A stretch of 64,000 nt of DNA from Streptomyces achromogenes (GCF_030816715.1 NZ_JAUSYH010000001.1:3658001-3722000), one strand, 5' to 3'; shown: positions 42,556-52,461, numbered from the stretch's first letter. Notes: a model not told the origin generated them from the sequence alone. A program made the numbers and translations.

Positions 42556-45085
42556 ATGTTCCGTACCGCCTTGCGCAACGTGCTCGCGCACAAGGCCCGG
42601 CTCCTGATGACCGTGCTCGCCGTGATGCTCGGCGTGGCCTTCGTCTCGGGGACCCTGGTCTTCACCAACACCCTGTCCAACGCCCTCCAGAACAGCTCCG
42701 CCAAGGGCTTCGACCAGGTCGACGTCGCCGTCACCGCCGAGTCCCAGCCCGACGTCGGCGACCGCATCGTCAAGACGCCCGAGCTGACCGAGGCCCTGCT
42801 GGAGCAGAGCGCGAAGGTTTCGGGCGCCGCCTCTGCGATCGGCGTCGTCAACGGCTTCACCGCCATCGCCGACAAGGACGGCAAGCTCGTCGGCGGCGGT
42901 TTCCAGTCGCAGGGCGGCAACTACTGGGGCAAGAAGGACACCCGGTACCCGCTCGTCTCCGGGCACGCCCCGAGCGGCAGGAACGAGGTCCTCATCGACT
43001 CGGCGGACCGCCGAGCGGGCCGGGTACGAGGTCGGTGACACCGTGCGGATCTCCGTGGACGGCCCCGTCCTCACCCCGAGGATCGTCGGCGTCTTCACCA
43101 CCGACGACGGCAACGTCGCCGCCGGCGGCAGCCTCGCCCTGTTCGACACGGCGAGCGCGCAGGCGCTCTTCGGCAAGCCCGGCACCTACGACGAGATCGA
43201 CGTCAGGGCGGCCGCCGGAACCTCGCAGAGCGCGCTGAAGTCGGCGCTGGACGCCGCCCTGCCCAAGGACCGGGTCGAGACCACCACCGGGCGTCAACTG
43301 GCGGACGACCAGGCCGAGGCGATCTCCGCGTCGATGAGCGGAATGAAGCAGGGGCTGCTGGTCTTCGCCGGCATCGCTCTGTTCGTCGGCACCTTCATCA
43401 TCGCCAACACCTTCACGATGCTGGTCGCCCAGCGCACCAAGGAGCTCGCGCTGATGCGGGCCGTCGGCGCCTCCCGCCGGCAGGTCACCCGGTCCGTGCT
43501 GATCGAGGCGTTCGTCGTCGGCACGGTCGCCGGGGTGACCGGGCTGGTCGCCGGCATCGGCATCGGCGCCGGGCTGCGCTCGCTGCTCGGGACGCTGGGG
43601 GCGACCGTCCCCGACGGTCCGCTCGTCGTCACGCCCGGCACGGTCGCCACCGCCATGGCCGTCGGCGTCGTCATCACCATGGTGGCGGCCTGGCTGCCCG
43701 GGCGCCGGGCCGCGAAGATCCCGCCGGTCGCCGCGATGAGCAGCGTGCACGCCGCCGCGACCACCAAGTCGCTGGTGCTGCGCAACACGCTGGGGGCGCT
43801 GTTCTCGGCGGCGGGCGTCGCCGTCGTCCTCGCCGCGACGACGATGGACGGCTCAGACGGCCAGGCTCCCATGGGCCTCGGCGCGGTCCTGCTGATCATC
43901 GGCGTCTTCATCCTCACCCCGCTGCTGTCCCGCCCGCTGATCGCGGCCTCCGCGCCGGTGCTGCGGATCTTCGGGGTGTCCGGAAAGCTGGCCCGGCAGA
44001 ACTCGGTGCGCAACCCGCGCCGTACGGCGGCCACCGCCTCCGCGCTGATGATCGGCCTGACCCTGATCACCGGCATGACGGTGATGGCGGGCAGCCTGCA
44101 GAAGTCCATCGACAAGATGGCGTCCGCCGCGATCAAGGCGGACTACATCGTGTCGATGGCCAACGGCAACGAGCTCTCCCCGGACGTCGACGCGAAGCTG
44201 AAGACCGTCGACGGGGTGACCGCCACCAGCCCGATGCGCAACGCGCCCGGCCGCATCAACGGCGAGACCGAGTACCTCACCGGCGTCAACGGCTCCGCCT
44301 TCGGCGAGCTCACCGACCTCCCGATGGACAACGGCGCCTTCACGGTGGGCGGCTCACAGGTCGTCGTCGACGCGGGCACCGCGAAGTACAACGGCTGGAA
44401 GACCGGTTCGGCGTTCACGGTGCACTACGAGGACGGCAAGGACCAGCGGCTGACGGTCGCCGGGGTGTACGAGAGCAACGAGCTGATCCGGGGCATCCTC
44501 CTCGACAACTCGGCGCTGACCCCGCACGTCGAGGACCCGTCGGACATGCAGGTCATGGTCAAGACGTCCGACGGCGTCTCGGACGGTACGAAGGACCGGC
44601 TGGAGAAGGCCCTCGGCTCCAACCCGGCCATCAAGGTGCAGAGCAAGCAGGACCTCTCCGACCAGATCGCGAAGATGTTCACGCTGCTGCTGAACATGCT
44701 CTACGGGCTGCTCGCGATGGCCGTGATCGTCGCGGTGCTCGGCGTCGTCAACACCCTCGCGATGTCCGTCTTCGAGCGCTCCCAGGAGATCGGCATGCTG
44801 CGGGCGATCGGCCTGGACCGGCGGTCGGTCAAGCGGATGGTCCGGCTGGAGTCGCTGGTGATCTCGCTCTTCGGCGGGGTGCTCGGCATCGGCCTCGGCG
44901 TGTTCTTCGGCTGGGCCGCGGGCGAACTGCTCGGCACGAAGATGGCCACCTACGAACTCGTCGTGCCCTGGGGCCGGATGGCGGTCTTCCTGGTGCTCGC
45001 GGCGGCGGTGGGCATCCTGGCGGCGCTCTGGCCGGCCCGGCGGGCGTCCCGCCTGAACATGCTGACGGCGATCAAGTCCGAGTAA
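42556..45085 (+). pseudogene. FtsX-family ABC permease with a one-base frameshift
   Basis: The gene would encode about 842 residues (four-helix MacB-like core duplicated, two MacB_PCD-type outer domains; TRALMTV-like N-terminus MFRTALRNVLAHKARLLMTV). The first frame ends TGA at 43036-43038 after EVLIDSADRRAGRVRGR. Removing one G at 43005/43006 restores the expected reading SATAERAGYEVGDTVRIS and joins it to the frame running to 45085, so one extra base is the only defect. The downstream part is intact (helices near 43360-43420, 43630-43700 and 44700-45000). Either a sequencing error or a recent inactivation. Confidence 0.8.
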
Positions 45086-45140
45086 CGGCAGCAGCGGTCG
45101 GGCCCGGCGTCGTCCTCACGGCGCCGGGCCCTTCTGCCGT
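45085..45140 (+). terminator. Terminator after the ABC transporter genes
   Basis: GGGCCCGGCG (45100-45109) and CGCCGGGCCC (45122-45131) form a 10-bp stem. An outer pair ACGGCAG (45085-45091) / CTGCCGT (45134-45140) extends the structure. It lies between convergent genes and can serve both. Confidence 0.75.
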
Positions 45141-45144
45141 TCCG

Positions 45145-46434
45145 TCAGTTCCAGGTCCGGGCGCGCAGCGGCAGCCCGGAGTCCCCGGAGCCGGGGGTGC
45201 GCACGGCCAGGACCTGGTTGACGCCGATGCGGTTGCGTTCGAAGGCGACCGCGGAGGCGGCCATGTAGAGCCGCCAGACGCGGGCGCGGCCGGGCCCGGC
45301 CAGGCGGACGGCCCGATCCCAGCCGTCCTCCAGACGGGTCACCCAGCGGCGCAGGGTGAGGGCGTAGTGCTCACGGATCGACTCGACGTCGCGGACCTCG
45401 AAGCCGGCCCGTTCGAGCTGGGCGACGGTGGCGCCGAGGGGAGCGAGTTCGCCGTCCGGGAAGACATAGGCGTCGATGAAGGCGTCCACGTCGTAGGCCG
45501 ACTCGTCGCGTTGCGGACGGCGGGCGATCTGGTGGTTGAGGAGCCGGCCGCCCGGCCGCAGCAGCGCGTGCAGGGCGCGCGCGTACGCGAGGTACTTGTC
45601 GGCGCCGACGTGTTCGGCCATGCCGATGGAGGAGACGGCGTCGAACGGGCCGTCGGCGACGTCCCGGTAGTCCTGGACGCGGATCTCGACCCGGTCGGTG
45701 AGGCCGGCGTCGGCGACCCGCTTGCGGGCGTAGGCCGCCTGCTCCCGGGAAAGGGTGATCCCGACGACGCGCACGTCGTGCTCGCGGGCCGCGTGGATCG
45801 CCATCGAGCCCCAGCCGCAGCCGACGTCCAGCAGCCGCTGACCGGGTGTCAGGGCGAGTTTGCGGCAGACGAGTTCGAGCTTGTCGCGCTGGGCGTCCTC
45901 GAGAGTGCCGTCCGGGGTCTCCCAGTAGGCGCAGGAGTACACCATGGACGGGCCGAGGACGAGTGCGTAGAAGTCGTTGCCGACGTCGTAGTGGTGGCTG
46001 ACGGCGCGTCTGTCGGTGCGCCGGGTGTGCAGGTGCCGGCCTCTGCGGACCTCCTGGCGGGGCGGGGCGGGCGGCAGCGGGGGGCCGGCGAGCTTCAGCA
46101 GCCCGCGGACGGCGGCACGGAAGTCGGGGTCGCGCAGGGCCTGGGAGAGGGTGCGGGCGTCGTCGCCGCGCTCCCAGACAAGGCCGGAGAGCAGGTCGAC
46201 CGCGGTGTACAGGTCGCCCTCGATGTCCACGTCGCCGGCCACCCAGGCGCGGGCGAGGCCCAGTTCGCCGGGCTTGAAGAGCAGACGGCGCAGGGCTCTG
46301 CGGTGGTGCGCGACGAGGACGGGGGCGCCGGGCGGGCCCGCCTGCGAACCGTCCCAGGCGCGGACGCGCAGCGGGAACGGAGCGCCCAGCAACTGTTCGA
46401 CGAGTCCATGGAGCCGCGGCGCGGCGTCAGCCAT
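45145..46434 (-). CDS. Cyclopropane-fatty-acyl-phospholipid synthase
   Basis: 429 residues from ATG 46434 with GGAGGTG upstream. N-terminal lipid-binding domain (FPLRVRAWDGSQAGPPG), then the SAM methyltransferase core: HHYDVGNDFYALVLG, YSCAYWETPDGTLEDAQ, LLDVGCGWGSMAIHAAREH (SAM motif I), GITLSREQAAYAR, and VSSIGMAEHVGADKYLAY. Methylates unsaturated acyl chains of membrane phospholipids using SAM. Normal length and complete. Confidence 0.9.
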   Translation of the reverse strand: MADAAPRLHGLVEQLLGAPFPLRVRAWDGSQAGPPGAPVLVAHHRRALRRLLFKPGELGLARAWVAGDVDIEGDLYTAVDLLSGLVWERGDDARTLSQALRDPDFRAAVRGLLKLAGPPLPPAPPRQEVRRGRHLHTRRTDRRAVSHHYDVGNDFYALVLGPSMVYSCAYWETPDGTLEDAQRDKLELVCRKLALTPGQRLLDVGCGWGSMAIHAAREHDVRVVGITLSREQAAYARKRVADAGLTDRVEIRVQDYRDVADGPFDAVSSIGMAEHVGADKYLAYARALHALLRPGGRLLNHQIARRPQRDESAYDVDAFIDAYVFPDGELAPLGATVAQLERAGFEVRDVESIREHYALTLRRWVTRLEDGWDRAVRLAGPGRARVWRLYMAASAVAFERNRIGVNQVLAVRTPGSGDSGLPLRARTWN

Positions 46435-46613
46435 GATGCACACCTCCGTGACGGTGATCCCGGAATGTCCTGTCACCACGTAAACACGAGGGGGTGCGGT
46501 GTCCAGTCCCGCGACGCCGTCACGGCTGGGCAAAATACCGGCACACGGCACACGCCGGACGACACCCGCCGCACGCCGGTGCCGCCGACGGGGCGGAGAC
46601 GGCGGCGGACGCG

Positions 46614-46945
46614 TCAGAGCGCGTCGAGGGCTTCGGGCGTGATGTCGATGCCGATGCCGTAGGGAACGCCCACCTTGAGCAGGTCGCGGTGGGTGCCGGT
46701 GAATCCGTAGGTCTTGGTCACCGGGTCGAGCTCGTAGGTGCGGACCGGGGGCTGCTGGTTCGCCTCGGCCAGCTCGACCAGCCAGAAGTGCGGGATGCCC
46801 GCGGCGGCGTACTTGTGGGGCTTGGTGTCGCGGTCGCGGGCCTCGGAGTCCGGGGAGACCACCTCCACGGCGAGCAGGACGTCGGCTGCCTGGAAGCGGG
46901 CCGGTCCAGGTCGGTCACGGCCTCCGCGCGCACGACGCTGACAAA
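46614..46945 (-). pseudogene. Truncated Uma2-family nuclease gene
   Basis: Only the C-terminal half of a Uma2 protein is present: FQAADVLLAVEVVSPDSEAR, then DRDTKPHKYAAAGIPHFWLV and the end region LLKVGVPYGIGIDITPEALD. Intact Uma2 proteins are about 190 residues, with the N-terminal half missing here and a frame change near 46905. The catalytic region is partly retained. Such genes multiply in Streptomyces; this copy is inactive. Confidence 0.65.
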
Positions 46946-46981
46946 GGGTGACAACGCGTGCCGCGCCCCGGCCGCGGGACG

Positions 46982-47025
46982 CCGAAGGGGCCGCCCGCAC
47001 CACGGATGGCGGACGGCCCCTTCGG
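46982..47025 (-). terminator. Terminator of ndh
   Basis: CCGAAGGGGCCG (46982-46993) and CGGCCCCTTCGG (47014-47025) form a 12-bp stem around a 20-nt loop, 50 bases after the ndh stop. Confidence 0.75.
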
Positions 47026-47075
47026 GGGTGTTCAGTGACCGCGGGCCCGCAGGCCCGAGGTCGGGTGACCTGAGG

Positions 47076-48470
47076 TCAGGAGGCGTTGGCCTTCTCGTTC
47101 TCGGTCTTCGCGGCAACCGGCTTCGCGGCGACCGGCGCCGGCTTGGCGGCCTCGTAGAACTCCTCGCGCGGGGACTCCAGCGCGCCCAGCGCCACGACCT
47201 CGCGCTTGAGGAACATGCCGAGGGTCCAGTCGGCGAAGACGCGGATCTTGCGGTTCCAGGTCGGCATCGCCATGCCGTGGTAGCCGCGGTGCATGTACCA
47301 GGCGAGACGGCCCTTGAGCTTGATCTTCACCTTGCCCATGACGATCATCGCGACGCCCTTGTGGAGGCCGAGGCCCGCCACCGCACCCTTGTTGGAGTGC
47401 TCGTAGTCCTTCTGCGGGAAGCCCCGCATACCGGAGATCACGTTGTCGCCGAGGACCTTGGCCTGACGCAGCGCGTGCTGCGCGTTCGGCGGGCACCAGG
47501 CGTTCTCGACGCCGGCCTTGCGGGCGGCGACGTCGGGAACCTGGGCGTTGTCGCCGGCGGCCCAGATGTAGTCGGTGCCCTGGACCTGGAGGCTGGGCGC
47601 GGTGTCGACGTGACCACGCGGGCCCAGCGGGAGGCCGTAGCGGGCGAGGACGGGGTTCGGCTTGACGCCGGCCGTCCACACGATGGTGTTCGAGTCGACC
47701 TCGAGGCCGTTCTTCAGCACGACGTGGCCGTCGACGCAGGAGTCCATGGAGGTGGAGAGGTAGATCTCCACGCCGCGGCTCTCCAGGTGGGCCTTGCCGT
47801 ACTGGCCGAGCTTCGGGCCGACCTCGGGCAGGATCTTGTCCGCGGCGTCGACCAGGATGAAGCGCATGTCCTCGCGGGACACCGTCTTGTAGTACTTGGC
47901 CGCGTCGCGGGCCAGGTCCTCGACCTCACCGATGGTCTCCGCACCGGCGAAGCCGCCGCCGATGAAGACGAAGGTGAGCGCCTTGCGGCGGATCTCCTCG
48001 TCCGTGGTGGAGTCGGCCTTGTCCAGCTGCTCGAGGACGTGGTTGCGCAGGCCGATGGCCTCCTCGACGCCCTTCATGCCGATGCCCTGTTCGGCGAGGC
48101 CGGGGATCGGGAAGGTGCGGGAGACCGCGCCGAGCGCGATCACCAGGTAGTCGAAGGGCAGCTCGTACGCCTCGCCCACGAGCGGGGCGATCGTGGCGAC
48201 CTTGCGGTCCTGGTCGATGGTGGTGACCCGGCCGGTGAGGACCTCCGCCTTGGGCAGCACGCGTCGCAGCGGGACGACGACATGGCGCGGGGAGATGTTG
48301 CCGGCGGCGGTTTCGGGGAGGAAGGGCTGGTAGGTCATGTACGACCGGGGGTCGACGACCGTGACGGTCGCCTCGCCGTAGCGCATCTTCTTGAGAATGC
48401 GCCGAGCTGCGTACAGGCCTACGTACCCACCGCCTACTACGAGGATCCTGGGACGCTCCGTGGTGCTCAT
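47076..48470 (-). CDS. ndh: Type II NADH dehydrogenase
   Basis: 464 residues. FAD motif ILVVGGGYVGLYAARRIL, a second NADH Rossmann motif FVFIGGGFAGAETIGE, and the quinone-side/FAD block YIWAAGDNAQVPD. A C-terminal amphipathic region (HRGYHGMAMPTWNRKIRVFA) anchors the enzyme to the inner membrane, and a low-complexity Ala/Lys tail (AKPAPVAAKPVAAKTE) is typical of Streptomyces versions. Oxidises NADH and feeds menaquinone without pumping protons. Two Rex-type operators lie 240-340 bp upstream. Confidence 0.93.
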   Translation of the reverse strand: MSTTERPRILVVGGGYVGLYAARRILKKMRYGEATVTVVDPRSYMTYQPFLPETAAGNISPRHVVVPLRRVLPKAEVLTGRVTTIDQDRKVATIAPLVGEAYELPFDYLVIALGAVSRTFPIPGLAEQGIGMKGVEEAIGLRNHVLEQLDKADSTTDEEIRRKALTFVFIGGGFAGAETIGEVEDLARDAAKYYKTVSREDMRFILVDAADKILPEVGPKLGQYGKAHLESRGVEIYLSTSMDSCVDGHVVLKNGLEVDSNTIVWTAGVKPNPVLARYGLPLGPRGHVDTAPSLQVQGTDYIWAAGDNAQVPDVAARKAGVENAWCPPNAQHALRQAKVLGDNVISGMRGFPQKDYEHSNKGAVAGLGLHKGVAMIVMGKVKIKLKGRLAWYMHRGYHGMAMPTWNRKIRVFADWTLGMFLKREVVALGALESPREEFYEAAKPAPVAAKPVAAKTENEKANAS

Positions 48471-48710
48471 GCCATCGAGTATCCACCCGGTTCAGGGGGG
48501 TCGCTCGTGCGCCCCTTCACAAGCTTCCCGAGGGTGTGTGCTATCCTCCGCGACCCGCGTGATCCACCTCATGGCGGAGAACGGGAACCAGCGTGTAGGG
48601 CATGGCGTTGTCAATGCCGCGTGAGCTGCCTCTCCGGCTCCGGAAGGCCTCTGTGAGCGCCCCGCGGCGAGCCTCACGGGACACCCGCCGAGACGTCCCC
48701 GTCCGCCTCT

Positions 48711-48726
48711 TTTGAACACGTTCACA
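48711..48726. promoter_or_regulatory. Rex-type operator 1 upstream of ndh
   Basis: TTTGAACACGTTCACA, on the minus strand TGTGAACGTGTTCAAA, is close to the Rex operator consensus TTGTGAA-N4-TTCACAA known from Streptomyces (two dyad halves). It lies 241 bp upstream of the ndh start. Rex binds such sites when NAD+ is high and represses respiratory genes; binding here is inferred. Confidence 0.5.
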
Positions 48727-48789
48727 CGGGGGTTGGGCCCTCGGAGGGGTCAACCGGGACACGATCGTCCTCCGACGGGGCCGAATTCC

Positions 48790-48807
48790 TTGTGAAGAAC
48801 TTCACGA
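48790..48807. promoter_or_regulatory. Rex-type operator 2 upstream of ndh
   Basis: TTGTGAA-GAAC-TTCACGA matches TTGTGAA-N4-TTCACAA at 17 of 18 positions; the core GTGAAG-AA-CTTCAC is a perfect dyad. It lies 79 bp from operator 1, about 320 bp before ndh, in a gene-free spacer. Predicts redox control by NADH/NAD+ ratio. Confidence 0.65.
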
Positions 48808-48923
48808 ACTTTCCCGGCGGTGTGTCGCGAGAACATGCCGAAGGGGCCCCGAAGGGCCCCCAGGACTGCTCATCCGCGCATCCTTCCTGCTCAGCAGAGT
48901 GCGCGGAGCGGCCCGGCCGAGGA

Positions 48924-49865
48924 CTACGCGACCGACCACGCGATGCCGTCGAGGATGTCGTGTTCGCTCACGACGACCTCCTGCGCACCGGTGCGCTCCA
49001 TGATCGCCAGCAGCACCAGCGCGCCCGCCCCGATCACGTCCACCCGGCCCGGGTGCATCGCTCCGATCGCCGCCCGCTCGGCGTGGGTCGAGCGCAGCAG
49101 CCGCCCGGTGATCGCGCGGACCTCGTCGTGCGAGACGCGCGAGTGGTGGATGGCCGCCGAGTCGTACGCGGGCAGCCGCTGGGCGATCGCCGAGACCGTG
49201 GTGACCGAGCCGGCCAGGCCGACCAGGGTGCGCGCCTCGCGCAGCGGGACCGTCCGCTCGGCGAGGTCGAGGGCGGCCTCGATGTCGGCGCGCATCGCCG
49301 CGATCTGCTCCTCGGACGGCGGGTCGGTGACCTTCCCGTCCACGACCAGGTGCCGCTCGGTCATCCGCACGCAGCCGACGTCGACCGAACGCGCGGCGCG
49401 CACCCGGTCGTCGCCGACGACGAACTCCGTCGAGCCGCCGCCGATGTCCACCACCAGGTAGGGGCGGGCCAGGTCGTCGCGGCCGGTGAGCTCCTTCGTG
49501 GCGCCGGTGAACGAGAACTCGGCCTCCTGGTCGCCGGTGATGACCTCCGGCTCGACGCCCAGGATGTCCAGCACCCCGCGCACGAACTCCTCCCGGTTCT
49601 CGGCGTCCCGGGAGGCGGACGTGGCGACGAACCGCAGGCGCTGCGCGCCGAGTTCCTTGACGGCGGCCGCGTACTCCCGGCAGGCGGCGAACGTCCGCTC
49701 CAGCGCCTCGGGCGCGAGCCGGCCGGTGCGGTCGACGCCCTGGCCGAGCCGGACGATCGTCATGCGGCGGTCCAGGTCGACGAGTTCGCCGGTTTCCGGG
49801 TCCGCGTCGGCGACGAGCAGCCGGATGGAGTTCGTACCGCAGTCGACGGCGGCGACCCGGGTCAC
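48924..49865 (-). CDS. Ppx/GppA exopolyphosphatase-family protein
   Basis: 313 residues. ASKHA fold: VAAVDCGTNSIRLLVADA (phosphate 1), VVDIGGGSTEFVVG (phosphate 2) and the YAVGLAGSVTTVSA-type loop (VGLAGSVTTVSAIAQ). Hydrolyses inorganic polyphosphate or pppGpp. GTG start at 49865 overlaps the TGA of the DUF501 gene (GTGA), so the two are coupled. Shorter than E. coli Ppx (513 residues), matching the compact Streptomyces form. Confidence 0.88.
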   Translation of the reverse strand: MTRVAAVDCGTNSIRLLVADADPETGELVDLDRRMTIVRLGQGVDRTGRLAPEALERTFAACREYAAAVKELGAQRLRFVATSASRDAENREEFVRGVLDILGVEPEVITGDQEAEFSFTGATKELTGRDDLARPYLVVDIGGGSTEFVVGDDRVRAARSVDVGCVRMTERHLVVDGKVTDPPSEEQIAAMRADIEAALDLAERTVPLREARTLVGLAGSVTTVSAIAQRLPAYDSAAIHHSRVSHDEVRAITGRLLRSTHAERAAIGAMHPGRVDVIGAGALVLLAIMERTGAQEVVVSEHDILDGIAWSVA

Positions 49866-50401
49866 GGGGCCTCCCCCTCGGCCGGCTGGGCAAGGGTCAC
49901 GCAGGCGCCCTTGCGCCACCACTCGGGGAGCATCTCCAGCGCCTCGTCGCCGAGCGGGTTCACGCCCGGGCCGGCGGCCAGCGAGTGGGCCACCAGGACG
50001 TGCAGGCACTTCACCCGGTCCGGCATGCCGCCCGCGCTGGGGAAGTTCCGCAGCTCCTCGATCTCGTCCCGCCGCCGGACGTAGTCCTCGTGCGCGGCCC
50101 GGTAGGCGGCGGCGAGCTCGGGGTCGGACCGCAGCCGCTCCGTCATCTCCTTCATCACGCCGTTCGCCTCCAGCGTGCCGATCGCCGAGTTGGCCTTCGG
50201 GCACGTCAGGTAGTACAGCGTCGGGAAGGGGGTGCCGTCGGGCAGGCGCGGGGCCGTCTCGACGACGTCCGGATGACCGCACGGGCAGCGGTGCGCGATC
50301 GCGCGCAGGCCGCGCGGCGGGCGTCCGAGCTGCTGCTTGAAGGCCTCGACGTCCGCGTCGGTGGGCTCGGTGCGCGGAGTGGTCGGCGGGGGCGTCTGCA
50401 T
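49862..50401 (-). CDS. DUF501-domain protein
   Basis: 179 residues. DUF501 signature: FKQQLGRPPRGLRAIAHRCP, CGHPDVVETAPRLPDG, YLTCPKANSAIGTLEANGVM, and GGMPDRVKCLHVLVAHSLA. Cys/His-rich, probably metal-binding, cytoplasmic. In Streptomyces it sits between divIC and ppx as here. Function unknown. Confidence 0.9.
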   Translation of the reverse strand: MQTPPPTTPRTEPTDADVEAFKQQLGRPPRGLRAIAHRCPCGHPDVVETAPRLPDGTPFPTLYYLTCPKANSAIGTLEANGVMKEMTERLRSDPELAAAYRAAHEDYVRRRDEIEELRNFPSAGGMPDRVKCLHVLVAHSLAAGPGVNPLGDEALEMLPEWWRKGACVTLAQPAEGEAP

Positions 50402-50431
50402 GCCTGTCTTTCCATCGGTGAAGTCGGTCGG

Positions 50432-50908
50432 TCAGCGGTCGGAGGCGTCGGACTTGTCGACCCCGTCCCAGACGTTGGAGTACCAGGGGCGGTCGGCCGC
50501 CCCGAGGTCGGCGCGCGAGCGCCTGACGGCGTCCGGGTCGACGACGATGTAGCCGGTCTCCCCCGGCAGCACGTAGTGCAGCCGCAGCCGGATCTGCTGC
50601 TCGGCGTACGCGTCGTCCTGCCAGCGCGCCTTGAGGTCGCGCAGCTGCTCGACGCGCTCGCCGGCCTGCTGCTTCTCGCGCTCCAGGTCGGCGATCTCGG
50701 CGCGCTGGGAGACGTACTGGCGCATCGGGTAGGCCAGGGCCACGATCAGCGTGCACAGCACGAGCGCCAGCAGGGCGGCTCGGCCGGTGAGGCGGGAGCG
50801 GCGGGCCTGGCGTTTGGTCTGCGAACGGTAGACGCGGGCCGCGGTCTGCTCGCCGAGCAGCTTGATCCTGGTCGCGGTGGAGAAACGGTCCCGGTCCTTC
50901 ACGGCCAT
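50432..50908 (-). CDS. divIC: FtsB/DivIC-type septum formation protein
   Basis: 158 residues. A basic cytoplasmic N-terminus, one TM helix (ALLALVLCTLIVALAYPM) and an extracytoplasmic coiled coil (ISQRAEIADLEREKQQAGER-like heptads, LRDLKARWQDDAYAEQQIRL), then the conserved GETGYIVVDP. Part of the FtsQLB/DivIC divisome module. Conserved order divIC-DUF501-ppx next to eno. Confidence 0.9.
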   Translation of the reverse strand: MAVKDRDRFSTATRIKLLGEQTAARVYRSQTKRQARRSRLTGRAALLALVLCTLIVALAYPMRQYVSQRAEIADLEREKQQAGERVEQLRDLKARWQDDAYAEQQIRLRLHYVLPGETGYIVVDPDAVRRSRADLGAADRPWYSNVWDGVDKSDASDR

Positions 50909-51047
50909 GTGCTGCGCCTCCCGTCTCCCACGTGCGTACGTCCCCGCACACGGTACGGGACCGAGTACGGGGACGTTCGTGCGACTGGCTAGGCCTTACC
51001 CCGGGTGGGGTCAGCCGTTGCCGCGCTCAGTGATTCGCGAGCCGAGC

Positions 51048-52337
51048 TCAGTGGTTCGCGGAGCGGAACCGCGGGAAGGCGGAGCGGCCCGCGTACACCG
51101 CGGCGTCGTCGAGGATCTCCTCGATGCGCAGCAGCTGGTTGTACTTGGCGACGCGGTCCGAGCGGGCCGGGGCGCCGGTCTTGATCTGACCGCAGTTCAC
51201 CGCGACGGCGAGGTCGGCGATGGTGACGTCCTCGGTCTCGCCGGAGCGGTGGGACATCATGCACTTGAAGCCGTTGCGCTGGGCCATCTCGACGGCGTCC
51301 AGGGTCTCGGTCAGCGAGCCGATCTGGTTGACCTTGACGAGCAGGGCGTTGGCGGAGCCCTCCTCGATGCCGCGGGCCAGGCGCTCCGGGTTGGTGACGA
51401 AGAGGTCGTCTCCGACGATCTGGACCTTGTCGCCCAGCTTGTCGGTGATGACCTTCCAGCCGGCCCAGTCGTCCTCGTACAGCGGGTCCTCGATGGAGAC
51501 GAGCGGGTACGCGGAGACGAGCTCCTCGTAGTACTCGGTCATCTCGGCGGCCGAGCGGGACTTGCCCTCGAACTCGTACTTGCCGTCCTTGTAGAACTCG
51601 GACGCGGCGACGTCGAGCGCGAGCGCGATCTGCTCGCCGGGGACGTAACCGGCCTGCTGGATGGCCTCGATGATGAGGTCGAGCGCGGCGCGGTTGGACT
51701 CCAGGTTCGGGGCGAAGCCGCCCTCGTCGCCGAGGCCGGTGGACAGGCCCTTGGTCTTCAGCACCTTCTTGAGGGTGTGGTAGACCTCGGCGCCCCAGCG
51801 CAGGGCCTCGGAGAAGGACTCCGCGCCGATCGGGGCGATCATGAACTCCTGGATGTCCACGTTGGAGTCGGCGTGCGAGCCGCCGTTCAGGATGTTCATC
51901 ATCGGAACGGGCAGCAGGTGCGCGTTCGGGCCGCCCAGGTAGCGGAACAGCGGCAGGTCGCTGGCCTCGGAGGCGGCGTGCGCCACGGCGAGCGAGACGC
52001 CGAGGATCGCGTTGGCGCCGAGCGAGCCCTTGTTGTCGGTGGCGTCCAGGTCGAACATGGCCTGGTCGATCAGGCGCTGCTCGGTGGCGTCGTAGCCGAC
52101 GAGCTCCGGGCCGATCTGCTCGATGACGGCGAGGACGGCCTTCTCGACGCCCTTGCCCTGGTAGCGGTTCGGGTCACCGTCGCGCAGCTCGATGGCCTCG
52201 AAGGCGCCCGTGGAGGCGCCGGACGGAACGGCGGCACGACCCGTGCTGCCGTCGTCGAGGCCGACCTCGACCTCGACCGTGGGGTTGCCTCGGGAGTCCA
52301 GGATTTCCCGGGCTACGACGACGTCGATGGACGGCAC
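51048..52337 (-). CDS. eno: Enolase
   Basis: 429 residues from GTG 52337 (GGAG six bases upstream; the protein begins PSIDVVVAREILDSRGNP as in other Streptomyces). Active-site blocks: ASTGAFEAIELRDGD, GLGDEGGFAPNL (catalytic Glu), VSIEDPLYEDDW, IVGDDLFVTNP, LVKVNQIGSLTET (catalytic Lys) and MMSHRSGETED. Converts 2-phosphoglycerate to phosphoenolpyruvate. An inverted repeat lies at 52462-52480 in its promoter. Confidence 0.97.
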   Translation of the reverse strand: MPSIDVVVAREILDSRGNPTVEVEVGLDDGSTGRAAVPSGASTGAFEAIELRDGDPNRYQGKGVEKAVLAVIEQIGPELVGYDATEQRLIDQAMFDLDATDNKGSLGANAILGVSLAVAHAASEASDLPLFRYLGGPNAHLLPVPMMNILNGGSHADSNVDIQEFMIAPIGAESFSEALRWGAEVYHTLKKVLKTKGLSTGLGDEGGFAPNLESNRAALDLIIEAIQQAGYVPGEQIALALDVAASEFYKDGKYEFEGKSRSAAEMTEYYEELVSAYPLVSIEDPLYEDDWAGWKVITDKLGDKVQIVGDDLFVTNPERLARGIEEGSANALLVKVNQIGSLTETLDAVEMAQRNGFKCMMSHRSGETEDVTIADLAVAVNCGQIKTGAPARSDRVAKYNQLLRIEEILDDAAVYAGRSAFPRFRSANH

Positions 52338-52461
52338 GAGCATCTCCTTCATGGGATGTGACGCTGAAAGTGCGCGGCGCGTGGCCTTGCGCCTAGAGCC
52401 TAACCGTCTCCGGAGCGTCGGCCACCGACCGACCGTCCCGTGGACGGACTGACCGTACACA

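Noticed and set aside
46494..48656. Long plus-strand frame opposite ndh
   Set aside because: Antisense shadow; ndh has all expected motifs on the minus strand.
48711..48807. The Rex-like dyads as an attachment site or phage operator
   Set aside because: They match the Rex consensus better, and no integrase or phage gene is nearby.
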